64,000 nucleotides of DNA from Thermoplasmatota archaeon (GTDB lineage: Archaea > Thermoplasmatota > E2 > UBA202 > JdFR-43): positions 1 through 64,000 of the forward strand of contig JAPDJT010000006.1 of the NCBI GenBank assembly GCA_029258955.1, written 5' to 3'. Of this stretch, positions 42,267 to 50,979 are shown in pieces. Numbering within the stretch: the first letter of the stretch is position 1; the number at the start of each line of letters is the position of its first letter. The position numbers were made by a program, and so were the translations under genes. The notes beneath the pieces are model-generated. The model was not told the origin of the DNA and made no database searches. It saw only the letters and a program-made list of their open reading frames with translations.

Positions 42267-42661
42267 AACAGTAGTTTTTCTTCTCCTTCTTCAATTATTG
42301 GCTTATATGTTGATATCCTGTCCAATGCCTCTTCAATATCTTCAATTTTTGTAACCAAATAATATGAAATCTTTTCCTCCTCTCCTTCCTTATAACTCAC
42401 TTTAACAATAAATCCTTTTTTACTGGAATAGATAATCTCCTTCTTTATTTTCTCCTTTTCCTCTTTCGCTACTTTTTCCTTAACCTTCCTTTCCAATCCT
42501 TCATCAATAGCTTTTTCTATTTCTTCAATACTTTCTTTGCTTCTTTTCTCCCAGCTTTTCTCTTTTAAATATTCCTCATATCCTCCAAAATATTCCTCTT
42601 CAAGCTTTTTCTTTTCCTCATGTTTCAATGAAAATTCTGGAAGCACAAATTCTTTTGGCAT
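42263..42661 (-). CDS. Hypothetical charged protein (132 residues)
   Basis: This is a Lys/Glu-rich soluble protein. The N-terminal half is predicted helical (EEIEKAIDEGLERKVKEKVA), and the C-terminal part shows alternating hydrophobic residues (GFIVKVSYKEG, KISYYLVTKIEDI) that suggest a small beta sheet. I do not recognise a family. It overlaps the MBL-fold gene end by 4 bases and borders the transposase relic region upstream. Confidence 0.6.
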   Translation of the reverse strand: MPKEFVLPEFSLKHEEKKKLEEEYFGGYEEYLKEKSWEKRSKESIEEIEKAIDEGLERKVKEKVAKEEKEKIKKEIIYSSKKGFIVKVSYKEGEEEKISYYLVTKIEDIEEALDRISTYKPIIEEGEEKLLF

Positions 42662-42729
42662 GAAAAATTAACTCCAATGCATTTAAAAAATTTGTTAAAG
42701 AGCGAGCAGGAACTGCAAGAAATTCTTAC

Positions 42730-43146
42730 CTCCAGATGGTAAATAGTTGCAAATGCAGTAAGTCTTTTTCCTTTGAGGCATTGGAAGAAAAACATTTCCA
42801 GAATCCTCTATCGCATTTCTTTCTCCAAATGTTTCATGCTATATACCATGGAGCCTTGTCTATCTTAATCAATGGCTTGTCCTCACAATAAGGTAAGAAC
42901 CCCTAACAAACCTTATTACATCAATAGAAGTTCTCCATTCCATTATCATTATTCCTAAAATCTCCATGTTTCTATATCTATAGCTGCCCAGATGTAATGC
43001 CATTTATCCCCAATCCTTATCTTGGTTTCATCCATTGCTGCGCAACGCTTATTTTTCCAGAATTTAAATAATTGAGCAAATTTATGATATCATTGCCTTA
43101 GCATTTCATGACTAAACTTTGCAAAATCTCTAAGGAATTTACCCAA
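42730..43146 (-). pseudogene. Relic of an IS6-like (ISPfu-type) DDE transposase
   Basis: The minus strand reads KFLRDFAKFSHEMLRQ, an in-frame TGA, then YHKFAQLFKFWKNKR, AAMDETKIRIGDKWHYIWAA, then after a frameshift GIMIMEWRTSIDVIRFV, KPLIKIDKAPWY, a stop, and FWKCFSSNASKEKD. The DET and IDKAPWY blocks are the first two acidic sites of archaeal IS6-like transposases; the Glu region is deleted. The TGA falls where RRWYHKF has Trp. At least two stops, a frameshift and a deletion make it inactive. It fills most of the 696-base gap before aspS. Confidence 0.75.
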
Positions 43147-43258
43147 TAAAAAATAAATGAAATAGGATGTTGTTATATAGTAAAATTCCATCCCATGCAA
43201 AGAAGCCAATAACAACCTTTTTTCATTTTTCGCAAATCCTCTTACCCCAGCAGAAAAT
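43147..43258. repeat. Repeat shared with 33567-33680
   Basis: AAAATAAATGAAATAGGATG, TTGTTATATAGTAAAATTCC, ATGCAAAGAAGCCAATAACAACC and CCTCTTACCCCAGCAGAAAA match the copy at 33567 closely. It is followed by GCATAATCAGGAGGAG. The inner part is the palindromic core GTTGTTAT ... GCCAATAACAAC. Confidence 0.75.
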
Positions 43259-43357
43259 ACTGATGCATAATCAGGAGGAGTATCTTTCTTTTCATTTTTA
43301 ATTGTCAAATAAAAAATAATGAGCACAAAAGTTAAAAGATAGTGAAGCTATCATACT

Positions 43358-44647
43358 ATGCTTCGTAGTCATTATAGCAAGGAAATAAATGAAGAATTTC
43401 ACGGGAAAGAAATAAAGGTAGCTGGATGGGTGGAAGATATAAGGAATTTAGGAGGAATTGCTTTTATAATATTGAGGGACAGAGAAGGAAAATTACAAAT
43501 AACAGCCATTAAGAAAGAAAATCCCGATTTATTCAAAAAATTAGTGTCTCTTCCACGAGAGAGTGTAATAGCTGTTGAAGGAATATGCCAGAAAAATGAA
43601 AAGGTTATGAATGGATGGGAATTACTGCCTAAAAAATTGGAAGTGCTTTCCATTGCTTCAACACCTCTTCCAATGGGAGTAATAGATAAGGTAAATGTTG
43701 ATTTTGATACAAGATTAGATAATAGATTCATTGATTTAAGAAAAGAAGAAACTAAGGCGATTTTTTTAATCAGACACTCCTTTATAAAATATGCAACCGA
43801 ATTTTTAAGAAATAAAGGATTTATAGAGGTTCATACACCAAAAATAACAGCTTCTTCTTCGGAGGGAGGGACTGAAGTATTTAAGGTAGATTATTTTGGC
43901 AAGGATGCTTATCTCGTTCAATCTCCCCAGCTTTACAAGCAAATGTTAATGGCAACAGGTTTTGATAGAGTATTTGAAATTGCATGGTATTTTAGGGCAG
44001 AAGAGCATGATACTTCCCGCCACCTTAATGAATCAACAGCTATAGATATAGAAATGGCATTTATAAGTGATGAAGAAGAGGTAATGAGAATTGCAGAAGA
44101 GATGACAAATTATGCTATCCAAAAAATTCTGGATGAAAATAGCAAGGAACTGGAAAAATTAAATGTTGAAATTGATACACCTTCTTTACCATATCCACGT
44201 ATTAAATATGATGAGGTTGTAGAAATATTACAAAAAGAAATTGATTTTAAGTGGGGCGATGACTTGGGGACAGATGAAGAAAATTTACTGGCAAAACACG
44301 TTGACTATGAACTTTATTTCATAAAAGATTTTCCTTTAGAAACAAAGCCATTCTATGCAATGCCAAATGGTAAATATGCAAGAGCTTTTGATTTAGAATA
44401 TAAAGGAATGGAAATTGCTTCTGGAGCACAAAGAATTCATGATTATGATATGCTTGTAAAAAGAATGAATGAATTGGGAATGAATATAAACAATTTTGAG
44501 GATTACTTAAAGGCTTTCAAATATGGTATGCCACCTCATGGAGGATTTGGATATGGAATAGAGCGCTTTTTGATGCGATTACTCAATTTAAAAAATATAA
44601 GAGAATGTATTTTGTTCCCTAGGGATAGAAAGAGATTGAGACCATAG
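43358..44647 (+). CDS. aspS: Aspartyl-tRNA synthetase, archaeal type
   Basis: This 429-residue class IIb synthetase has an OB-fold anticodon domain ([20 protein letters not shown]), motif 1 region ([16 protein letters not shown]), motif 2 ([20 protein letters not shown]) and motif 3 ([17 protein letters not shown]), plus the ATP/Asp-site SSEGGTEVF. Residues aligned by eye to those linked with tRNA-Asp discrimination in Thermococcus AspRS (Trp26, Lys85) are Glu26 and Met here. It may therefore be non-discriminating and also charge tRNA-Asn; this is inference. The length is normal. Upstream lies the transposase relic. Confidence 0.95.
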   Translation: MLRSHYSKEINEEFHGKEIKVAGWVEDIRNLGGIAFIILRDREGKLQITAIKKENPDLFKKLVSLPRESVIAVEGICQKNEKVMNGWELLPKKLEVLSIASTPLPMGVIDKVNVDFDTRLDNRFIDLRKEETKAIFLIRHSFIKYATEFLRNKGFIEVHTPKITASSSEGGTEVFKVDYFGKDAYLVQSPQLYKQMLMATGFDRVFEIAWYFRAEEHDTSRHLNESTAIDIEMAFISDEEEVMRIAEEMTNYAIQKILDENSKELEKLNVEIDTPSLPYPRIKYDEVVEILQKEIDFKWGDDLGTDEENLLAKHVDYELYFIKDFPLETKPFYAMPNGKYARAFDLEYKGMEIASGAQRIHDYDMLVKRMNELGMNINNFEDYLKAFKYGMPPHGGFGYGIERFLMRLLNLKNIRECILFPRDRKRLRP

Positions 44648-44888
44648 GTACTAATATAACTTGTAACTATAATTTAATGGCAAAAGAAATTTGCTAATGT
44701 TTTTCGTTATTTTCTAATTATTAATTATTTTTCCAGCATTTAGTGTAAAAGCGGGAAAAGAAGATAAGCCAAACAATTTATAATAAATGAATTAGAAAAA
44801 AATTCAAAAAGAGAGCATAACAAATGAAGAAATTTTACAGAAAAAATTTGGTGAAAGCAATATTTATATAAATGGAATGTGCAAAGTA

Positions 44889-45176
44889 ATGGGAATTGGC
44901 ATGGGGTTACTTTTTTTATTTTATTCTTATAACTCCGATTCTTTTTGCTATGCCAGAATCCTCCTTGATACAACTGGATTAATGGGGCATTGGACTCATG
45001 TAGTCCATATTGCAATCTTCATTCCATTCATTGGTTTATCAGCCTACTTTGCCTTACCTCTTTTCTTTATAGTAGGATTTGCTGGTATAGTAATAGGAAT
45101 TGTCATATTCAAAAAAGAGTCCCGGCGCCCGGATTTGAACCGGGGACACGCGGATATCTGCGGCGGTGGGTTATAG
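44889..45176 (+). CDS. Doubtful small membrane protein running into the antisense of tRNA-Tyr
   Basis: A frame from ATG 44889 has two hydrophobic stretches (MGIGMGLLFLFYSY and HIAIFIPFIGLSAYFA ... FFIVGFAGIVIGIVIF). A TATTTATATA box sits about 20-28 bases upstream, as for a leaderless gene. The last ~17 residues are antisense to tRNA-Tyr, which is unusual. A second frame (FILITPILFAMPESS) overlaps the same stretch, so this may be a decayed gene. The call is weak. Confidence 0.3.
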   Translation: MGIGMGLLFLFYSYNSDSFCYARILLDTTGLMGHWTHVVHIAIFIPFIGLSAYFALPLFFIVGFAGIVIGIVIFKKESRRPDLNRGHADICGGGL

Positions 45177-45228
45177 CCCAAGGAAAGCAACTACAGTCCG
45201 CCGCTCTACCAGTCTGAGCTACGCCGGG
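45120..45228 (-). tRNA. tRNA-Tyr (anticodon GTA) with a 35-nt intron
   Basis: Minus strand: acceptor CCCGGCG/CGCCGGG, D stem GCTC/GAGC, anticodon stem GCGGA/TCCGC with loop CTGTAG-A (GTA), T arm CCCGG-TTCAAAT-CCGGG, discriminator A at 45120. Exon 1 is 45191-45228 and exon 2 45120-45155. The intron 45156-45190 follows position 37, the canonical archaeal site, and is presumably removed by the splicing endonuclease. A TTTAAAAA box upstream (about 45249-45263) is the likely promoter. Confidence 0.95.
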
Positions 45229-45312
45229 TCAATATGAATATGCGTGGATTTTTTTAAATTTTTGCTTTAAGAAATGAATTGCAGAAATTTGTAATTTCTT
45301 TTTTCTTTTTTC

Positions 45313-45415
45313 GGGTCTGTCGAAAATTAAATGAAATAGGGTATTATCATAGTAAGTTCTCTTCTAGGCAATAGTGACCAATAATAGCCATTTCTTCTAT
45401 TTGTTCAACAAACCT
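45313..45415. mobile_element. MITE-like element, copy C (103 bp) with exact 9-bp target duplication
   Basis: It starts GGGTCTGTCGAAAATTAAAT and ends TTGTTCAACAAACCT. TCTTTTTTC stands immediately on both sides, an exact 9-bp repeat. It is nearly identical to copy B through its length (TATTATCATAG for TATTGTCATAG). It sits between tRNA-Tyr and the PPAT fusion gene. Confidence 0.85.
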
Positions 45416-45458
45416 TCTTTTTTCATAAATTTCTTAAATGTAAATAAGCTACATATCA

Positions 45459-46406
45459 ATGAAGGTTTGCTTAGGAGGAACATTTGATATACTGCATGAG
45501 GGTCATAAATTGTTGTTGAAGAAGGCTTGTCAGACAGGAAAAGAAGTTTTTATTGGTTTGGCTACAGATGAATTGGTTGTTAAGTTGGGCAAAGAAGCAA
45601 AAAGTTATGAAGAAAGGAGAAAGGAGCTGGAAGAATATATTGAAAAGCAAGGATGGAAAAATAAAGTTAGAATTTTACCTTTAAAAGATGTATATGGCAC
45701 CGCTGTGGAGGAAGATTTTGATGCTATAGTTGTTTCTCCAGAAACTGAAAAGAGAGCAAAAGAAATAAACGAGATAAGGAAGAAAAAAGGGCTAAAAGAA
45801 TTGAAAATAATAAAAGTTCCATTTGTTGTTGCAAACGATGGAATAGCTATTGCAACGAGGAGAATTAAAAATAGGGAGATAGATGGAAAGCATAGATTAA
45901 AGCCATTGAAAGTATGTGTGGCGACGAAAAATGAAATTAAAATGGAAGCAGTAAAAGAAGCTTTTAATGAGTTCTTCCCAAATTTAGAAATAGAATATGA
46001 AAGTGTGGAAGCAGAAACAAAAAAACAGCCTTGGAATGAGGAAATTTTGGAAGGAGCTATTGAAAGAGCAAAAAAAGCTGTAAAGGGAAAAGATTATGGA
46101 ATCGGTATTGAAGCAGGAATAAAAGAGGAAGATGGAATTTATTTTGTTGAACAATATGTTGCTATAGCAGATAAACTTGGCCACATAACATATGGAAAAA
46201 GTCCTGCCTTTCAATGTCCTGAATGGATTATAGAAGCGCTGAAAAAAGGAAAGGAAATGAAAGAAGTTATTCCATTTAAAAATGAAGAGGAGAAGAAAAA
46301 AGGAGCGGTATGGTACTTTAGCAGGTTAATAGACAGAAAAGAAATTACAAAAATAGCTATTATAATGGCTTTGATTCCAAGGAGTCCTACTTTTTCTCAG
46401 TTTTGA
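45459..46406 (+). CDS. Fusion: phosphopantetheine adenylyltransferase plus XTPase/ITPase-like (DUF84) domain
   Basis: The first ~150 of 315 residues are an archaeal-type phosphopantetheine adenylyltransferase with [11 protein letters not shown] (HxGH at 13-16), a [10 protein letters not shown] segment and a basic RRIKNREID (ISSTK-like) end. It makes dephospho-CoA from 4'-phosphopantetheine. From about residue 150 ([20 protein letters not shown]) the protein is a DUF84/YjjX inosine/xanthosine triphosphatase with [19 protein letters not shown] and [16 protein letters not shown], a house-cleaning NTPase. The two are in one frame without a stop. Its 3' end overlaps eS31 by 20 bases; two genes beyond, on the opposite strand, is the next CoA enzyme, dephospho-CoA kinase. 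Confidence 0.9.
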   Translation: MKVCLGGTFDILHEGHKLLLKKACQTGKEVFIGLATDELVVKLGKEAKSYEERRKELEEYIEKQGWKNKVRILPLKDVYGTAVEEDFDAIVVSPETEKRAKEINEIRKKKGLKELKIIKVPFVVANDGIAIATRRIKNREIDGKHRLKPLKVCVATKNEIKMEAVKEAFNEFFPNLEIEYESVEAETKKQPWNEEILEGAIERAKKAVKGKDYGIGIEAGIKEEDGIYFVEQYVAIADKLGHITYGKSPAFQCPEWIIEALKKGKEMKEVIPFKNEEEKKKGAVWYFSRLIDRKEITKIAIIMALIPRSPTFSQF

Positions 46407-46542
46407 ATTCTGTGTATCCACAGTTTCCACAGCTTCTCCTATCTGCATGCTCTGCCATAAAAGTGCCTGGCCCGCATTTTGGACATTCTTTTCTTTTCCT
46501 TATTAATTTTCCATCTTTAACTTCATAATATTTCCATTTCAT
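46387..46542 (-). CDS. rps27ae: Ribosomal protein eS31 (S27ae)
   Basis: The 51-residue zinc-ribbon ribosomal protein reads [17 protein letters not shown] and [17 protein letters not shown], matching S27ae throughout. It is too short for usual length cut-offs. The ATG overlaps the eS24 stop by 4 bases, and the 3' end overlaps the convergent PPAT fusion gene. It is the last gene of the rpo7-spt4-dephosphoCoA kinase-eS24-eS31 cluster, a conserved archaeal order. Confidence 0.95.
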   Translation of the reverse strand: MKWKYYEVKDGKLIRKRKECPKCGPGTFMAEHADRRSCGNCGYTEFKTEKK

Positions 46543-46862
46543 GTTGCCTCCTCCTTTGTCTCTTCCTTCGCCTCCTCCTTACCACCTTTTCCTCTTGTTT
46601 CTCTCTTCAAGATATAATCTTCCTCAATTTTTCTTGCTACCGCCTCAGATGGATAAACTTTCGCATACACTTTTGCTTGCATCATTCCAAACATTGGTCT
46701 AATGCGATGGATAACAATGAAGCCATTTAAACCCAAAGCTTTCTTAAGCTCTTCCTTTACTTTTTGCCTGTTTGGTGTTGGTCCTTCATATTTAATTATA
46801 CAATGTATTTCCTCCCTTTCAAGCAACTTATTTTCTTTTCTATCTACAACTTCTATCTCCAT
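46539..46862 (-). CDS. rps24e: Ribosomal protein eS24
   Basis: This 107-residue protein has the eS24 core ([58 protein letters not shown]) and an acidic/basic C-terminal tail [12 protein letters not shown]. It lies one base from the dephospho-CoA kinase stop upstream and overlaps eS31 by 4 bases. Confidence 0.95.
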   Translation of the reverse strand: MEIEVVDRKENKLLEREEIHCIIKYEGPTPNRQKVKEELKKALGLNGFIVIHRIRPMFGMMQAKVYAKVYPSEAVARKIEEDYILKRETRGKGGKEEAKEETKEEAT

Positions 46863-46863
46863 T

Positions 46864-47343
46864 TTAACCCTCCAGACTCTTCAGGAATTCATCAACCTTT
46901 TTTCTTTCTTTTTCTCCAACTTCCACCACTACCATCCCTTTAGATGGCATACCATATATAACTGTTGTGTTTGGTGGAGCAAGATATATTGCAGGCAACG
47001 CTGCCAAATCTTCTTCTCCATCCACTTCAATTAAAGTTTTTTCTTGCAATGTATATGCTGTTGCAATTGAATTCCATAGCTCTCTCGTTATATAGCCAGG
47101 TGGATTTTTTACTTTTATTAATTTCTGAGCTTGAAATTTTTCCGCTTTATATTCTTTTCTCTCGATTTTATAATCAACTATTGCAATATCCGGCATTATA
47201 CCAAGCTTTAAGATATAGGATGTAACAAAATCTCCAACAGTAACTATTCTTTTTCCCTCTAAACTTTCTAAATCAATTTCTTTAACAATTTTTCCTAAGG
47301 GCTTCCTCAATTCCTCTTTTCTTTTTTCTGGAACAAAATACAT
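46864..47343 (-). CDS. GTP-dependent dephospho-CoA kinase (DUF359)
   Basis: This 159-residue protein matches DUF359, shown in Thermococcus to be the archaeal GTP-dependent dephospho-CoA kinase, the last step of CoA synthesis. Conserved blocks: KPLGKIV, VTVGDFVTSYIL, GIMPDIAIVDYKIER, KNPPGYITRELWNSI, VDGEEDLAALPAIYLAP and VIYGMPSKGMVVVEV. It lies within the transcription/ribosome cluster, 0 bases from spt4. The preceding CoA step is encoded by the convergent PPAT fusion, so two consecutive CoA enzymes are within 1 kb. Confidence 0.93.
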   Translation of the reverse strand: MYFVPEKRKEELRKPLGKIVKEIDLESLEGKRIVTVGDFVTSYILKLGIMPDIAIVDYKIERKEYKAEKFQAQKLIKVKNPPGYITRELWNSIATAYTLQEKTLIEVDGEEDLAALPAIYLAPPNTTVIYGMPSKGMVVVEVGEKERKKVDEFLKSLEG

Positions 47344-47520
47344 TTATCTTACCTTCAAGGCATATTTTCCTGGCATTTTTATTCCCATTTTTTTAGCAAT
47401 TTCTGAATTATTTGGGTCTAAGACAATCAGATAGCCCTGCCAGTGTTCAGATGTTGCCTCTCCACAATAAGGGCAGGTACTTCTTGTTGTCAAAATATGA
47501 CATTTTCTACATGCTTTCAT
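47344..47520 (-). CDS. spt4: Transcription elongation factor Spt4 (RpoE'')
   Basis: The 58-residue zinc-ribbon factor reads KACRKCHILTTRSTCPYCGE with Cys pairs for zinc, then HWQGYLIVLDPNNSEIAKKM and a PGKYALKVR end, matching archaeal Spt4. It pairs with Spt5 to keep RNA polymerase processive. Its ATG overlaps the rpo7 stop by 4 bases. It falls below usual length cut-offs but is certain. Confidence 0.96.
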   Translation of the reverse strand: MKACRKCHILTTRSTCPYCGEATSEHWQGYLIVLDPNNSEIAKKMGIKMPGKYALKVR

Positions 47521-48086
47521 TTACCGCCCTCCTTTTCCTTCTTTTTCTTTTCCATTTCCTTCCATTCTTCCTTTCCTAAACCAGGCTGACGCATTGTAAG
47601 CCCAATCTTACTTTCTCTTGGATTCATTTCATTTAATGAAACAGTTACAATTCTCACCCTTATTTTATCTCCAACTTTTAAAGTTTTCTTCGTTTCTTTT
47701 CCTTCCATTCTTTTGTTTTCTACATCAACCAATATTTTATCATCCATAATCTGGCTTTTGTGCAATAAAGCATCTAATGGCCCAATATGGCAGAAAGCGC
47801 CAAATTCAACAATATCGCAAACAATTGCATCTACCACTTCATGCAATTCTGGCTTAAAAGTTAAAGCTTCAAACTCAACTTTTTGATAGATGGCGCCATC
47901 ACCATGCAAAATATTTCCCTCTCCAATTCTCTTTACATTTCTTGTCAAAACAATAAGTCCATATTCTTTATCCATTGTTCCTTCAAATGTTTCCCGAACT
48001 ATTTTGCTACTCACTTCATCCAAATCCTCGCCAATCATTGAAGGTGGAATCCTTATTGTGTTTTCCATTTTTACCATATAATACAT
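47517..48086 (-). CDS. rpoE1: DNA-directed RNA polymerase subunit E' (Rpo7)
   Basis: This 189-residue stalk subunit has the N-terminal domain (NTIRIPPSMIGEDLDEV, GNILHGDGAIYQKVEFEALTF) and an S1 RNA-binding domain (EVVDAIVCDIVEFGAFCHIG ... DKIRVRIVTVSL). The C-terminus is a Lys/Glu tail. I start at MYYMVKMEN (ATG 48086), as in relatives; the frame is open to an ATG at 48104. It is the first gene of the spt4-eS24-eS31 cluster. Confidence 0.94.
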   Translation of the reverse strand: MYYMVKMENTIRIPPSMIGEDLDEVSSKIVRETFEGTMDKEYGLIVLTRNVKRIGEGNILHGDGAIYQKVEFEALTFKPELHEVVDAIVCDIVEFGAFCHIGPLDALLHKSQIMDDKILVDVENKRMEGKETKKTLKVGDKIRVRIVTVSLNEMNPRESKIGLTMRQPGLGKEEWKEMEKKKKEKEGGK

Positions 48087-48189
48087 GCTCTTGAAATAAA
48101 CCATTGCTTATAAATATAATGGTATGAGTGTAAGCATTGATTTAGAAGTTATAAGCCTTTAGATTTTCTTTAAGAGATGTTAGGACATA

Positions 48190-48228
48190 GAAATAATAAA
48201 AAAAGATAAAAATGTAAAAAAGAGGGAA
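48190..48228 (-). terminator. T-rich terminator after the propeller protein gene
   Basis: On the minus strand the stop codon is followed by CCCTCTTTTTTACATTTTTA and then CTTTTTTTATTATTTC, three T tracts in 40 bases, a strong archaeal-type termination signal. Confidence 0.6.
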
Positions 48229-48231
48229 GAG

Positions 48232-49821
48232 TTATAAGCCTAGCACCAATGGTCCTAGTACGAAGCCACTTGCTGTAAATGTCTGGCCTGCTGCTGTTAC
48301 AGTTATTGTTGTTGGTCCAAAGCCAAATACGAATCCTGGTCCCACTTCAACACTTTCTCCTGGACCAAGTTCATCAATTGTTCCTTCTGAATGGCTTCCA
48401 ACAAATACTAGGCCAGATAAGTCTACTGACCAATCAACATTGTATGCTGGCAATGAGCCAATGTTTGCTATTGTTGCCTTAACTCCAAATCCTCCAGTTA
48501 CACCCTGTATTACAACTATTGGCGCTGGGAAGGTGCTGAAATACACATCATTATTTCCATTTCTGTTATCAACCCATACAATTCCGCGAGAGCAAATATC
48601 AATGTAATTTTCCTGCATTACAACTGTTCCATCCTGCTCATTGATTTGCAATGGCTCCTCCCATGTTGCTCCTCCATCTGTTGATTTTACTAAGTAAAGA
48701 TTTCCATTCTTTGCATATGCAACATATACTGTATTTCCTGATACATAGACTGCTGGATACATTTCATCATCTGGTGAGCCTGCAACTGTACTGAATTCCC
48801 ATGTCTCTGCATAATCATGGCTGTATGCACACATTACATCCCAGTTTCCGTTTTCATTACTCATATATACAACGACTACATTGCTTCCTGATGCATCAAC
48901 ATCTGGATGTGCTGCATCATAGTCGCCCTGCACCAAATAATATTGATCTGCAACGAATTCAATGTCTGCTTCTTGTACAGGTATATCTTTCTTGAAAACA
49001 ATTTCTGCGTGCTTTCCATTGTGCTGTGCTACACAGTAGAAGAAATCGTTTTCTGTCCAAGCTGGGTCATTATCGTGTATGCATGCCATATCTGGGTCTT
49101 GAGCTGGAGCAGTATCTAAAACGCTTTCTGCATCCCAGTTATAAACATAGCCCGACAAATCTCCAGCATACCAGAAGAGCATCCATCCATCATCCATGCC
49201 TTGGTCATCATCTATGTAAAATGCTACTGGACCAATTATTCCTTCGAAGTAAACCATTGGATACCAGCTGTCATCTTCGATACATGCATATGTTGCTCCA
49301 GGCAATGAGCCCTCGCCTAAAGCATAGAATTGCCATGTATCAGGATTTGTAATGTCCTCGATAAGCCATAAATTACCAGCCTCTGTTGCTGATTCCAAGC
49401 AAACACCCCATAAGCCATCAAAAGCTGGTCCTTCATATTTACTTCCTTCTACATATGCAGTATCTGCATAATATTGATAGCCATCTAATTGCACTACCTG
49501 TGATTCAAATGTTGTTCCTCCATCTGTGGAATATGCTAAGCCGAGATCAGCCTCAACAGGAGAAACAACGTGTGTCCATGTTACTATAATATTATCATTT
49601 CCATCAACTGTAAGTGTTGGTAATATATCATCCTCTGGGCTATTTGGTGTAATCAAAACATTTCCTTGGGCAGAAGTTGTTCCGAGCTTTAAAATAGTTG
49701 GCTCCATCCTCTCTGCATTTCTTAGTATTGGCAGATTCATTTCATCATTGCTGGCATTTATCATGCTCGTTGCTAAAGCACTCACTACCAACAATACACC
49801 AACAAATAATGCTTTCCTCAT
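48232..49821 (-). CDS. Secreted BNR/Asp-box beta-propeller protein
   Basis: The product of about 529 residues begins with a signal peptide (RKALFVGVLLVVSALATSMI). Asp-box repeats (YSTDGGTTFES, YSHDYAETWEF, KSTDGGATWEE) mark a sialidase-like propeller. The C-terminal ~90 residues form an Ig-like/CARDB-type domain (GGFGVKATIANIGSLPAYNV ... GPGESVEVGPGF). No sialidase catalytic Arg triad could be identified, so it may bind rather than cleave glycans or proteins. I chose ATG 49821 because GGAGG stands 7 bases upstream, one of the few clear Shine-Dalgarno sites here; ATG 49827 is an alternative. Surface location is likely. Confidence 0.82.
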   Translation of the reverse strand: MRKALFVGVLLVVSALATSMINASNDEMNLPILRNAERMEPTILKLGTTSAQGNVLITPNSPEDDILPTLTVDGNDNIIVTWTHVVSPVEADLGLAYSTDGGTTFESQVVQLDGYQYYADTAYVEGSKYEGPAFDGLWGVCLESATEAGNLWLIEDITNPDTWQFYALGEGSLPGATYACIEDDSWYPMVYFEGIIGPVAFYIDDDQGMDDGWMLFWYAGDLSGYVYNWDAESVLDTAPAQDPDMACIHDNDPAWTENDFFYCVAQHNGKHAEIVFKKDIPVQEADIEFVADQYYLVQGDYDAAHPDVDASGSNVVVVYMSNENGNWDVMCAYSHDYAETWEFSTVAGSPDDEMYPAVYVSGNTVYVAYAKNGNLYLVKSTDGGATWEEPLQINEQDGTVVMQENYIDICSRGIVWVDNRNGNNDVYFSTFPAPIVVIQGVTGGFGVKATIANIGSLPAYNVDWSVDLSGLVFVGSHSEGTIDELGPGESVEVGPGFVFGFGPTTITVTAAGQTFTASGFVLGPLVLGL

Positions 49822-49884
49822 TTTCATGCCTCCAGAAAATATATTATTTTTCAATATTAATAATTTTGTTTCATAAATTGAATG

Positions 49885-50685
49885 TTATTCTTTTACCCCT
49901 ATAGCATAAAATTGAGGAAAGAAATTAAATTCTATACCCTCTTCAATGGACTTTAAATGATGCTCTTCCCATTTTTTAATCTCTTCCTCGCTAAGTCCCT
50001 CTCTTCTCAAAACATTCCAATAAAAATCACGAGCTCTCATATAAGATTCTTTGTCTTCTTCACAGCTCCATATCCTCAAATTTCCCAATCCTACCTCTGT
50101 TTTTAAGCCAGCTCTTACAAAAAGCATTCTTAATTTCCTCCCAATATATGGATCTCCTCCTCTATTTTTAATAGCTCTCCCTGCAAAAATTTCATCTACT
50201 TTTGGATAGGGAGGCCAATGAATTTTTCCTCCGAAATCCGGCTCTAAACTTGCAACTACCTTGCCCCCTTTTTTAACGACTCTTGCCATCTCATTTACTA
50301 CTTGTTGAGGATCTTTAACCCACATTAATAAAAGATTACAGATAGCAATATCAAATGTATTATCCTTAAAAGGCAATGCATGAGCATCTCCTAAGCACAG
50401 CTGAACATTTCTCACACCTTCAAGCATCTTTTTAGCTATTTCAAGCATATCTAAAGAATCATCAATTGCTATTACCATTCCATTTGTATGATTGCATACA
50501 TCCTTTGTTACAGCTCCATTTCCACATCCAACATCCAAAACGAGTTTTGCATCTTTTAGACCAGCTTTTATATATATTGGATGCCTCTCCTCAGCTGTTT
50601 CTAATGCCTGCTGTTCAAGCTTCCTTATGAAATGTTCCAGCTCTTCCTTACTCCTATTATGAGGCACAAAAAAGAATGAGGGCAT
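49885..50685 (-). CDS. SAM-dependent methyltransferase (class I)
   Basis: This 266-residue protein has the Rossmann methyltransferase motifs: I in LVLDVGCGNGAVTKDV, II in MVIAIDDSLDMLEIAK, and LCLGDAHALPFKDNTFDIAIC with LLMWVKDPQQVVNEMARVVK. It belongs to the broad UbiE/Methyltransf_11 group. The substrate is unknown. It lies 64 bases upstream of the propeller gene with the same direction but probably has its own transcript. Confidence 0.85.
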   Translation of the reverse strand: MPSFFFVPHNRSKEELEHFIRKLEQQALETAEERHPIYIKAGLKDAKLVLDVGCGNGAVTKDVCNHTNGMVIAIDDSLDMLEIAKKMLEGVRNVQLCLGDAHALPFKDNTFDIAICNLLLMWVKDPQQVVNEMARVVKKGGKVVASLEPDFGGKIHWPPYPKVDEIFAGRAIKNRGGDPYIGRKLRMLFVRAGLKTEVGLGNLRIWSCEEDKESYMRARDFYWNVLRREGLSEEEIKKWEEHHLKSIEEGIEFNFFPQFYAIGVKE

Positions 50686-50837
50686 GATAAAAAGATTTTT
50701 TGTTGCTATTATTCATAAAAAGAATTTGCAATTGACAGCTCATCTATTAATTTTTGAGTCAAAAACAGCATTTTCTCTTGCTAAATCTGAAACATCTATC
50801 TTTCGCATTTTTAACCCATAAAAGAATCTATTTCTAT

Positions 50838-50945
50838 AGGGGTTGTCAAAAATTAATTAATGAAAAGGATTGTTGTTATGTTCATATTTTTCATGTGATA
50901 ATAGCCAATCATAGCTATTTTGCATTTATTCAAACTTATCCTATC
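50838..50945. repeat. Palindromic repeat copy with recognisable MITE end
   Basis: The left end GGGGTTGTCAAAAATTAATT resembles the MITE terminus GGGTCTGTCGAAAATTAAAT. The core GATTGTTGTTATG and GATAATAGCCAATCATAGC and an end TTTATTCAAACTTATCC follow. It occupies much of the 294-base gap before the DUF1015 gene; no gene was found there. Confidence 0.65.
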
Positions 50946-50979
50946 TTAATATTTTTAAACAATTACAGCATGCACTTTC

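Noticed and set aside
44990-45217. Plus-strand frame over tRNA-Tyr containing APGFEPGT-like text
   Set aside because: This peptide pattern is a well-known artefact of translating tRNA genes in antisense.
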